This document shows, one piece after another, positions 1 through 5,302 of a stretch of 5,302 bases of DNA. The stretch spans positions 1 to 5,302 of the forward strand of contig CAYOKQ010000076.1 of assembly GCA_964404595.1 (NCBI GenBank). Direction: 5' to 3'. The notes under the pieces are model-generated. The model saw nothing but the letters and a program-made list of their open reading frames with translations. It did no database searches and was not told the origin of the DNA. Position 1 is the first letter of the stretch. Each line of letters begins with the position of its first letter. The position numbers were made by a program, and so were the translations under genes. Origin of the DNA: CAYJXA01 sp964404595 (GTDB taxonomy: Archaea > Nanobdellota > Nanobdellia > Woesearchaeales > GW2011-AR9).

Positions 1-189
1 GATGAAAAATAACGAAGAATAAAAACCTTTCTATCAGTCAAATATGCACACCCCCGTTTTGCGGGTATCAATTCCGATAAGGGAAAGAATGTGATAAAAG
101 CGGCGAAATACTTGTTTTAATGCTTACTGAGAAAATCTTAAAGGGAAAACTTAAGGTTTGGTACGGAAGGAAGTAACGGGCTCCTGGAC
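1..189. other. Left-edge stretch with no supported gene
   Basis: I see no convincing gene here. A few codons open at the left edge in frame 2 end with TAA at 20-22 and could be the tail of a plus-strand gene, but that is too short to judge. Frame 1 is open from about 13 to 120 and reads somewhat protein-like (it includes KYAHPRFAGINSDKGK), but it has no ATG, no ribosome site and no recognised family. On the minus strand, downstream of the 252-residue gene, T-runs at 5-9 and 21-25 (A-runs as printed) could help end transcription, but they lie about 165 bases past the stop codon. Confidence 0.5.
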
Positions 190-948
190 TCATTTGTCTT
201 TTTTTGGAGATTTTATTACCTCAAAAGCAAATTGATCGATCTCCGTATCTTTTCCTTGTATTACGCGTGCTAAATCATCCGTTACTACGGTAAATGCTAA
301 TGGCTGATTAAACCCCCTCTTTTTTGGTGGAAATTTATTGATTTCTAATCTTTTTCCATTTGAGCAATACAATGAAGCTACGCAAGAATATTCAGGACCA
401 TGAATTATTGGTAAAGAGGAATAATTTCTGGCAATTTCTCCCAATTTTCTGGCTCCTTCGATACCAGCCAGGGCGATAACATAATCATTCTTCATTAATT
501 CTTCAGGAGTCATCTCTCCAGTTTGTAGCTTATCGTGGGAGACAAAGCGTACATTGTAGTCTCCTTGTCCTATCCTGTCGTTAAGTTCATCTTCAATTAA
601 TATCGGAAGCCCATTTTTGACGTTAGGGTTATCTTGAATATATATTCCTGTATGAGGGACATACAGCATTGCAGTAAAAGCCCACATCCCATTTTTTTCT
701 AATATTTTCCGATGCATTTTTCTAAATGGTTCTGCTTGTTGCTGTTTATTAACATCGCTACTCACGAGATAAGCATCGTGGGCAAGTTCAATCATTTCAC
801 TTAAAGTAGCTCTGGCAGCTTTCTCTCTATATTGCGGTTCAAGTAAATTTGGATCAAGCCTTTGCCAGGAAGTTCCCCAGTCTGCTGTTCGTTTGAGTGG
901 AAAATAATTGTTTTTTTTCATGTTTATTTCTCTTTTTGAGATTCCCAT
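190..948 (-). CDS. Hypothetical protein, 252 residues, family not recognised
   Basis: I do not recognise this protein and assign no function. It looks like a genuine soluble protein: mixed charged and hydrophobic composition, no signal peptide, no membrane segment and no repeat. An N-terminal helical part (about 40-86) is followed by a probable alpha/beta part with hydrophobic strands near 89-97 (WAFTAMLYV), 155-162 (DYVIALAG) and 217-223 (AFTVVTD). There are two cysteines, at 189 and 195, and a Lys-rich C-terminus, ending in TGA. The ATG at 948 is the first start after an in-frame TGA. A second ATG at 921 (residue 10, MKKNNYFPLK) is a good alternative because the nine preceding residues look like translated leader and an AAGAGAAA purine run precedes it; neither start has a clear Shine-Dalgarno. 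A TATA-like box upstream suggests its own promoter. It lies on the same strand as the polymerase and would directly follow it if the repeat-bounded cassette at 1131-3292 were absent, so a link to replication or repair is possible but only inferred. Confidence 0.75.
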   Translation of the reverse strand: MGISKREINMKKNNYFPLKRTADWGTSWQRLDPNLLEPQYREKAARATLSEMIELAHDAYLVSSDVNKQQQAEPFRKMHRKILEKNGMWAFTAMLYVPHTGIYIQDNPNVKNGLPILIEDELNDRIGQGDYNVRFVSHDKLQTGEMTPEELMKNDYVIALAGIEGARKLGEIARNYSSLPIIHGPEYSCVASLYCSNGKRLEINKFPPKKRGFNQPLAFTVVTDDLARVIQGKDTEIDQFAFEVIKSPKKDK

Positions 949-1030
949 ATATCTGATTCAAGCGTGATTCTTTCATCCAAAGTTGCATTTTTAATTTTAT
1001 CAAGGAACATACACATTGATTTCTTTGTTT

Positions 1031-1050
1031 ATTTATAAAGTTTATCTTAT
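1031..1050 (-). promoter_or_regulatory. Probable archaeal TATA box and BRE of the 252-residue gene
   Basis: Read on the minus strand, TTTATAAAT (1039-1031) follows the A-rich element GATAAAC, which resembles a TFB recognition element. Transcription would start near 1008, leaving a leader of about 60 bases to the ATG at 948 or about 87 to the one at 921. A weaker A/T-rich candidate near 985-998 would give a shorter leader. The match is by pattern only. Confidence 0.45.
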
Positions 1051-1081
1051 TTTTGTTACTTAATAGTAATCCTTAAAATAG

Positions 1082-1094
1082 CCCCCCCCCCCCC
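1082..1094. repeat. Homopolymer run of 13 C
   Basis: Thirteen consecutive C on the plus strand (13 G on the minus) lie in the gap between the ATPase and the 252-residue gene. Any transcript running on from the ATPase would carry the G13 run about 100 bases after the ATPase stop, where it could form a G-quadruplex or act as a length-variable tract. The exact length is the least certain part of the window because sequencing miscalls such runs. Confidence 0.9.
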
Positions 1095-1130
1095 AGCAAC
1101 TCGAATACAAGGAGAAGATTAATCCTACCA

Positions 1131-1157
1131 TCAGAAAAACTTCCCCAACCCCGTCTG
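1131..1157 (-). repeat. 27-bp direct repeat, copy 1: PIP-box codons plus stop
   Basis: These 27 bases are identical to 3293-3319, the last nine codons of the polymerase gene (QTGLGKFF and TGA), and both copies have the same orientation. The identity stops exactly at the Gln codon on one side and at the last base of the stop on the other. Three codons upstream of the Gln, GAG (Glu) is also shared, giving EMRQTGLGKFF here and ESTQTGLGKFF in the polymerase. All nine codons use the same synonymous choice, so a DNA-level copy is far more likely than independent evolution of two PIP boxes. The copies bracket the ATPase and the 182-residue gene. Confidence 0.95.
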
Positions 1158-1190
1158 CCTCATCTCAATACTAAAGCAATGAGCTTCTGG
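1131..1190 (-). other. In-frame 19-codon extension of the ATPase beyond TAG, ending in a PIP box
   Basis: Directly after the ATPase TAG stop (1193-1191), the same frame stays open for 19 codons and then reaches TGA at 1131: PEAHCFSIEMRQTGLGKFF. The last eight residues match the PIP consensus QxxLxxFF, the peptide that docks proteins onto the PCNA clamp. If TAG were read as an amino acid (readthrough, or pyrrolysine as in some archaea), the ATPase would be 491 residues long with a PCNA-binding tail. An ATG at 1160 could alternatively start a ten-residue peptide MRQTGLGKFF, though no ribosome site precedes it. The plain explanation is untranslated residue of a duplicated polB end. That the open frame and motif exist is certain; translation is speculative. 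Confidence 0.4.
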
Positions 1191-2606
1191 CTATATCTTA
1201 TCAAATAACGTTGCCATTTCTTGCAAGTCTAAATATAAAAAACGATCTGCCTGCATCTTTTGCACACAGTGCGGCGTAAATCCAGATTTAGAGACCAGTA
1301 CAAAAGTATACTTCCCCCCCAACCCAAGCAAGGTGGATTTTTGTATTAATTGGTTTACTATGTCTACATCCAGGGGCTTGGAAGACCATTTTATTTCTCC
1401 CACCAGAACACTTTTTTCTTTATGATTATACGCAAGGATATCTATTTCATTGCCATTTCTATCCCACCAATTTCCAATATTCTCAAAACTTATTTTATGA
1501 TTTTTTATCTCTTTTCCATTATAGGCAATGAATAACTCCTTTACAACATCCTCAAAAATTCTGCCGATGTAACTGTTTAACTGTTCTTTAATAGTAGCCA
1601 AGACAAACTCAGTATTTCCCAAATTAAGGGCTGTCTGATTCTGAAATATAAATTTATACCAAAATTTGAAAAAATTATCTTTAATCCTATATCTGCGCAG
1701 CCTTTCCTTACCTAAAATAGGGTCATTTTTCTCCACTAAATCCAATAATAAGTCCAGTTTTTCAATGTAGGCTGGAATTGTCGTCGACGTAATTTTTGTG
1801 AAATCCTGAATTTCTTTTAATATTTCTTTACCGGAAGAGATAGATTGTAATATGGAATTATATTTAGCATGGATTCGCACATTTTCGTATTCTAACAAAG
1901 TTTTGGGCTCTTCTGACAATTCACCTCCTTTTTTTAAGAGCAGTTCTGTAATCGCGGCAGTCGTAGTTTCGTAGCGTTTTGTTTTTTCCAGATAATAAGG
2001 GGTTCCACCAAATACGGCATATCTGGCAATCTTCTCTACTTCTGGAAGCTCTTTAAACATAAGGCGAAAATCTTTATATCTAAAAGGGGATATTTTTATT
2101 TTTTGGGTTCGACCATACAATGCACCGGCCTTGCTGCTGGTTATTTTATGAATCATTCCTATGGAAGATCCCACCAATAATATCATAAGGCGTTGATCTT
2201 TTAAAATTTGATCCCAAAATTTCTGAAAAGAAGTTATCACTTCCGGGGCTACTTCCATGAATCGCTGAAATTCATCAATCACGAGAATGAACTTATTTTT
2301 TTTAGATTTTTCTATAAGATACCGAAAAAAATCGTCAAAATCAGAAAAAATAATTGTTTCTTGAAGTTGTTCTTGGATTGCAGCCGAGAGGGAGTCCAGG
2401 AGGACCTTTTTCTGGGCCAGATCAACATAAAAATAAAGTTTCGGTGATTTATCCTCTAGAAATTTCTTGACTAATTCCGTTTTGCCTACTCGCCGGCGGC
2501 CGTATATTGCGAGCATGGCTCCTTTATCATAAGAGTGGAGTTCTTCGTATTTTTGGTTGAGTACAGCGAGTTCTTCGGTTCGGTCATAAAATGAGGTTTT
2601 GCCCAT
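1191..2606 (-). CDS. Archaeal ATPase_2/DUF234-type P-loop ATPase with PD-(D/E)XK-like C-terminal domain
   Basis: A 471-residue soluble protein with the layout of the archaeal ATPase_2 plus DUF234 family. The N-terminal YDRTEEL (7-13) is followed by the family's typical Walker A, GRRRVGKT (36-43), and Walker B, ILVIDEF (107-113). A sensor-like LLVGSS lies at 143-148, and GRTQKIKISPF with FGGTPYYL at about 165-206 is typical of this family. Residues about 240-300 look like a winged helix. The C-terminal DUF234 part begins near 305 (IKDNFFKFWYKF) and has a PD-(D/E)XK nuclease pattern: E352 in GRIFEDVVKELF, D389 in NEIDILAY and E404-x-K406 in VGEIKWS. All key residues are present, so ATP hydrolysis and possibly DNA cleavage are plausible. 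The biological role of the family is poorly known; members are often lineage-specific and patchily spread. The length is normal, so the protein looks complete at TAG. The start ATG has no Shine-Dalgarno and lies just downstream of AT-rich promoter sequence. It is divergent from the 182-residue gene, and both lie between the 27-bp repeats. Confidence 0.92.
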   Translation of the reverse strand: MGKTSFYDRTEELAVLNQKYEELHSYDKGAMLAIYGRRRVGKTELVKKFLEDKSPKLYFYVDLAQKKVLLDSLSAAIQEQLQETIIFSDFDDFFRYLIEKSKKNKFILVIDEFQRFMEVAPEVITSFQKFWDQILKDQRLMILLVGSSIGMIHKITSSKAGALYGRTQKIKISPFRYKDFRLMFKELPEVEKIARYAVFGGTPYYLEKTKRYETTTAAITELLLKKGGELSEEPKTLLEYENVRIHAKYNSILQSISSGKEILKEIQDFTKITSTTIPAYIEKLDLLLDLVEKNDPILGKERLRRYRIKDNFFKFWYKFIFQNQTALNLGNTEFVLATIKEQLNSYIGRIFEDVVKELFIAYNGKEIKNHKISFENIGNWWDRNGNEIDILAYNHKEKSVLVGEIKWSSKPLDVDIVNQLIQKSTLLGLGGKYTFVLVSKSGFTPHCVQKMQADRFLYLDLQEMATLFDKI

Positions 2607-2619
2607 AGTATTAATACGA

Positions 2620-2635
2620 TAATATTATAATATTA
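2620..2635. repeat. 16-bp perfect AT-only palindrome in the ATPase leader
   Basis: TAATATTATAATATTA reads the same on both strands and lies 14 to 29 bases upstream of the ATPase ATG, around the predicted transcription start. Nearby, GATAATAT occurs twice (2618-2625 and 2640-2647), 22 bp apart, about two helical turns. This could be an operator. Such AT-only sequence also forms palindromes by chance, so regulatory meaning is a guess. Confidence 0.35.
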
Positions 2636-2652
2636 ACATGATAATATAACTG

Positions 2653-2670
2653 TTATATAAAGCTTGTGTT
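2653..2670 (-). promoter_or_regulatory. Probable TATA box of the ATPase gene
   Basis: On the minus strand, TTTATATAA (2661-2653) is preceded by AACACAAGC, which has the A-pair expected of a TFB recognition element. Transcription would start near 2631, giving a leader of about 25 bases to the ATG at 2606. Other AT-rich candidates lie closer to the start, so the exact box is uncertain. Confidence 0.45.
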
Positions 2671-2700
2671 ATAAAGTAACTCCTTTAAAGTAATTAAAAA

Positions 2701-2719
2701 CAGAAAGATTTATAAATAA
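2701..2719 (+). promoter_or_regulatory. BRE and TATA box for a leaderless transcript of the 182-residue gene
   Basis: The purine-rich CAGAAAG (2701-2707, BRE-like) is followed by TTTATAAATA (2709-2718), an excellent archaeal TATA box. Its centre is about 27 bases upstream of the ATG at 2741, the distance expected between box and transcription start. The mRNA should therefore begin at or next to the ATG, which fits the lack of any Shine-Dalgarno there. This promoter and the ATPase promoter point away from each other about 50 bp apart. Confidence 0.7.
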
Positions 2720-2740
2720 AAGTTATCTTCCTCTTATAAA

Positions 2741-3289
2741 ATGGCTAATTTGGAAGGCGTTGTGGATACGGGGATCTTGGAAGAAATTCATACAACAGTA
2801 GTGAGTGCATTAGAGCAAGATCTTTATCGACCAACCGTGGGAAGATTCCGACTGCAACAAGCACAAGGAGAATTTAATGTTGGAAATTACACCGATGGGC
2901 GTCGTATTTTATTGGTGCCTAGTACTATTAAACGGTACGAATTACACTTTCAGCCTCGACGTCATGAGGAAACTCCCGGGGCAGTTGCTCATCTCAAAGA
3001 TGTAGGTATAATTTATAGTCAAGAAATCAATGATCACAAAATCGAGCGCAATTTTGAAGTTTCCTTCAGTTACCCTTGCTATTTTGAAGTTTCTTTCAGT
3101 TACCCTTATAGGAAAAGTGTTGAGGAAATTGGTAGTTTAGAACTGTTTGGCTTTGAACTTATCTCTCGGGTAATGCGATACAATAAGGCCACACGAGGGG
3201 GACAGTGCACTCACGAAACCCTGCGATGGATTTACGATCAGTTGCGTGACGCCAGAACCAAAAGTACCGATATGGTGGGACATAGATAA
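2741..3289 (+). CDS. Hypothetical protein, 182 residues, with internal 10-residue tandem duplication
   Basis: I do not recognise this protein and give it no function. It is the only plus-strand gene and has a textbook leaderless promoter, which argues it is expressed. The predicted product is soluble, with no signal peptide or membrane segment. An N-terminal helix (about 10-27, ILEEIHTTVVSALEQDL) is followed by a probably beta-rich middle (34-124) and a helical C-terminus (about 155-172, THETLRWIYDQLRDART). FEVSFSYP occurs at 105-112 and again at 115-122, encoded by a nearly identical 30-bp tandem repeat. C113 and C156 are the only cysteines. Its stop (TAA) is 3 bp from the end of the convergent polymerase gene, so the two transcripts probably overlap at their 3' ends. 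It shares a divergent promoter region with the ATPase and lies with it between the two 27-bp repeats, suggesting that the two genes travel together. A partner role for the ATPase is inference only. Confidence 0.75.
   Translation: MANLEGVVDTGILEEIHTTVVSALEQDLYRPTVGRFRLQQAQGEFNVGNYTDGRRILLVPSTIKRYELHFQPRRHEETPGAVAHLKDVGIIYSQEINDHKIERNFEVSFSYPCYFEVSFSYPYRKSVEEIGSLELFGFELISRVMRYNKATRGGQCTHETLRWIYDQLRDARTKSTDMVGHR
3051..3110 (+). repeat. In-frame tandem duplication of 30 bp
   Basis: Units 3051-3080 and 3081-3110 match at 26 of 30 positions. The first 27 bases differ only at 3064/3094 (C/T), a synonymous TCC/TCT change, and the remaining differences are in the last three bases. Each unit adds ten residues, so the frame of the 182-residue gene is kept. 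The near identity points to a fairly recent slippage or copying event within this gene. Confidence 0.95.
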
Positions 3290-3292
3290 TAC

Positions 3293-3319
3293 TCAGAAAA
3301 ACTTCCCCAACCCCGTCTG
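3293..3319 (-). repeat. 27-bp direct repeat, copy 2: 3' end of the polymerase gene
   Basis: This is the native copy: codons for QTGLGKFF and the TGA stop of the polymerase. It is identical to 1131-1157, 2162 bp away in the same orientation. The sequence just outside the block differs on both sides, apart from one shared Glu codon three codons before the Gln. Confidence 0.95.
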
Positions 3320-5302
3320 TGTACTCTCTCCTACCAATTCATCTTCTTTATATCCAAGCACCAAGAAAATACTCGCTACCGCCGGCAAAATCTGGTGGTT
3401 CAGATAATATTCTGCATCATATTCTCCTGCTTTCACGTCTTCGGGCAATTGAGCCCGCTCGCGCACGATGCCCGGGCCTTTAGCAATAATATAATGTACC
3501 ACCGTCCCAGGCGATATCGTCTCCCCCTGCTCACGCAAACGCGAAGCAATCACTACATGGGGTCCAACGGATGCATAGGAATCAAGATCACGGGTAATCT
3601 GGGTTTTAATCACAAATTTCTCATTGGGAATTTTTCCTTCTTTCACCTCTTTGGCTACTTCGCGCACATAACGCAAAGCCTCCTCGACTTTATCGGTTAA
3701 GATCAACGATAATACTTTTTCCTGCACTTCTTTGGCAATCGCCGACCAATTTCTGCGCACCGTTTCAAATCCGGTGATCTTTATTTTCCCTTTCTCATCC
3801 ATCAGAGCATATTTCTTTTTCGCACCACGCTCTGATCCTTTCAACGCCACAAAAATTCCCCGCGGATAATATCCCTGAAAATCAAGTTCCATGTGTCCGG
3901 GCAGATCAAAATTGATCTCGTTCATGAATTCGAGTGCCTCATCGATAACTTTATTTTCCAGAATAATGAAACAACTATCTGTATCCGCATATATCACTTT
4001 AAATCTTTTTTCCTGTGCTTTAGCGATAGTTTGCCGGATGTAGTTGCGGGCATACGCCGTCGTGGAAGCAGCACATTCCAAACAATACCACCTCGCTCCA
4101 TAAAAACCCAGATACCCATAAAAAGAATTGGCCAGAATTTTAAGTGCGTAACTTCGTGCCTCCAGCATTTTCGTATCTAATCCTTTCCCTTTTTCTTCTT
4201 TAATCAGTCTCTTTAGATCTGCCCGGCGCAGAATTAACTCTTCGAGCACGCTGGGAATAAATTTCTTCTCTTTCTGGCAGAACCAGTATTCCTCTTTTCC
4301 AGGAACATGCTCTTGCCCCTGGCAGCAGCTGCATCGAAAACTTTCTGGTCCGATATTGTGGGCAGTAATAATGGTGGGATACAGTGAGCGAAAGTCAAAT
4401 ACCGCCAGATCTTTATACAGTCCTGGGGCAGGTTCTAGTACAAAAGCTCCTTCAATGGACTCTTCCATACGTTGCTGGGTTTCGTAATCCCCGGGCTTAT
4501 TAGGAGCAATAACGGCATACTCAATCGAGCGCTTCATAATGTAACTTTCGACGAGCCGGCTAAAGCGCATTCTGATAATATCAAAGACGGGAAGCCCTAT
4601 CAATTTTGTAAATTCAACCATATCTGGCAAGAGCAATTGGCATAATTTTCCAGTTAGGTGGGCATCATGCAGATTATATGCACAAAAGTCAGTTAATTTC
4701 TCTGGTTCGTTGTCCCAGATATGACCTAATTCATCCAGATTCACCACATGCTTCTTGTGGCCAAGTAATTCTTCTGACACAGCATCCAGGCCTAAACTAT
4801 CGGTCTTCAGATCCTTGCCGAAAATATTGCGGATGAATTTAAACACATCGATATGCAGTATTCCTTTAATTTTACATTCCCCGTCACGCATCCTGCTGCT
4901 GACCATAAGTTCAGATTTATCCATCCCAATGTCAAACAGTATTTTATATTTGTCCGCCCTGGCCTTAATGTATGGGAAATCGAATCCATCGCTGAAATAG
5001 CCGGTGATAATATCTGGATCATAATTGAGAATAATATCTCTGCATCTGCCCAGTAGATCTACTTCATCTTGCATAATTTCAAGATAGTCTAACTTATGGT
5101 TAAAATGCTTCCAGGTGATAACTTTTCTAAACTCCTGTCCTGATTCATCGACACCATAGAACCCCACCATCAAAATAGGGTTTTTGGCATGATCTATTTC
5201 TTTGCGGGCAGCATATGTTTCTATATCAATTGCCAGGATTTTTACTTTTGAAATCACTTCGTTGCTTTCCTGGTCGATGCCGTGGGCAAGAGAGTCGGGC
5301 AC
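3293..5302 (-). CDS. polB: Family B DNA polymerase with 3'-5' exonuclease, partial (N-terminus beyond right edge)
   Basis: Template-directed DNA synthesis with proofreading; in archaea PolB works at the fork or in repair, bound to the PCNA clamp. The visible part is 669 residues (numbered from the right edge; that first codon, GTG, is internal). Exonuclease motifs: ExoI DIET (26-29), ExoII FDFPY (107-111), ExoIII YNLHDA (209-214). Polymerase motifs: A DFRSLYP (303-309), B KILANSFYG (388-396), C YADTDS (438-443), and the thumb-side KKKY (495-498). All catalytic aspartates are present (D26, E28, D108, D213, D303, D440, D442). A Cys-rich insert CSCC (324-327) with C342 precedes the fingers, and C407/C410 lie after motif B. 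The end, QTGLGKFF (662-669), is a PIP box. By comparison with Pyrococcus PolB (DIET near residue 141), roughly 115 residues are missing, including the uracil-sensing pocket; the full length would be about 780. No intein is seen. In ExoII, Phe103 stands where many relatives have Asn (GYNSD). The 3' end is 3 bp from the convergent 182-residue gene, and its last 27 bases are duplicated downstream at 1131. Confidence 0.97.
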   Translation of the reverse strand: MPDSLAHGIDQESNEVISKVKILAIDIETYAARKEIDHAKNPILMVGFYGVDESGQEFRKVITWKHFNHKLDYLEIMQDEVDLLGRCRDIILNYDPDIITGYFSDGFDFPYIKARADKYKILFDIGMDKSELMVSSRMRDGECKIKGILHIDVFKFIRNIFGKDLKTDSLGLDAVSEELLGHKKHVVNLDELGHIWDNEPEKLTDFCAYNLHDAHLTGKLCQLLLPDMVEFTKLIGLPVFDIIRMRFSRLVESYIMKRSIEYAVIAPNKPGDYETQQRMEESIEGAFVLEPAPGLYKDLAVFDFRSLYPTIITAHNIGPESFRCSCCQGQEHVPGKEEYWFCQKEKKFIPSVLEELILRRADLKRLIKEEKGKGLDTKMLEARSYALKILANSFYGYLGFYGARWYCLECAASTTAYARNYIRQTIAKAQEKRFKVIYADTDSCFIILENKVIDEALEFMNEINFDLPGHMELDFQGYYPRGIFVALKGSERGAKKKYALMDEKGKIKITGFETVRRNWSAIAKEVQEKVLSLILTDKVEEALRYVREVAKEVKEGKIPNEKFVIKTQITRDLDSYASVGPHVVIASRLREQGETISPGTVVHYIIAKGPGIVRERAQLPEDVKAGEYDAEYYLNHQILPAVASIFLVLGYKEDELVGESTQTGLGKFF

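Noticed and set aside
50..66. Small hairpin CCCG-TTTTG-CGGG as a possible terminator
   Set aside because: The stem is only four base pairs and the nearest T-run on the minus strand is about 25 bases away.
13..120. Frame-1 open stretch as a gene remnant
   Set aside because: It has no start codon, no recognised family and is only 35 codons long; this is not enough to call it a gene.
91..129. C/D-box-like RNA (GTGATAA then CTGA)
   Set aside because: The box C is imperfect, the spacing is too short and no internal boxes are visible.
1123..1130. TCCTACCA next to repeat copy 1 also occurs near copy 2 (3329-3336)
   Set aside because: It sits at different places relative to the two repeats, so it is not part of an extended duplication; an 8-mer match over a few kilobases is easily chance.
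3395..3700. Plus-strand open frames inside the polymerase and ATPase genes
   Set aside because: They lie opposite well-supported coding sequence and have no promoter, ribosome site or family resemblance.
4070..4170. Intein or split site near polymerase motif B
   Set aside because: The protein reads continuously through motifs A, B and C with no inserted block.

Overview
The window is almost certainly archaeal. It carries most of a replicative-type family B DNA polymerase with the archaeal active-site motifs and a C-terminal PCNA-binding (PIP) peptide. It also carries an archaeal ATPase_2/DUF234 ATPase, and starts without Shine-Dalgarno sequences but with TTTATAAA-type TATA boxes, one of them at exactly the distance expected of a leaderless archaeal mRNA. 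The phylum cannot be fixed from the sequence; a euryarchaeal or DPANN-like organism would fit, but that is only an impression.

Layout: 1-189 holds no convincing gene. A 252-residue protein of unknown function lies on the minus strand (190-948). A 242-base intergenic stretch follows, containing a TATA box, a run of 13 C and the first copy of a 27-bp repeat. The DUF234-type ATPase is on the minus strand (1191-2606). A short AT-rich divergent promoter region (2607-2740) separates it from an unrecognised 182-residue plus-strand protein (2741-3289), which contains a 10-residue tandem duplication. The DNA polymerase is on the minus strand, from 3293 to beyond the right edge, with its N-terminus outside the window. 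It meets the 182-residue gene tail to tail with only 3 bp between the stop codons.

The most striking observation is that the last 27 bases of the polymerase gene (eight codons for the PIP box QTGLGKFF plus the TGA stop) occur a second time, base for base, at 1131-1157. This copy lies just downstream of the ATPase gene, on the same strand and in the same reading frame. Only the ATPase TAG stop and 11 further codons separate the ATPase from this second PIP box. The two copies therefore bracket the ATPase and the 182-residue gene as direct repeats. Two readings are possible and not exclusive. The two genes may be a cassette inserted at the 3' end of polB with its end duplicated. Alternatively, the ATPase may have acquired a PCNA-binding tail reachable by TAG readthrough or pyrrolysine decoding, or once had it before a stop arose.

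If the cassette is removed, the polymerase would be followed directly by the 252-residue gene on the same strand, which is probably the older arrangement. No integrase, transposase, CRISPR array, tRNA or rRNA was seen.
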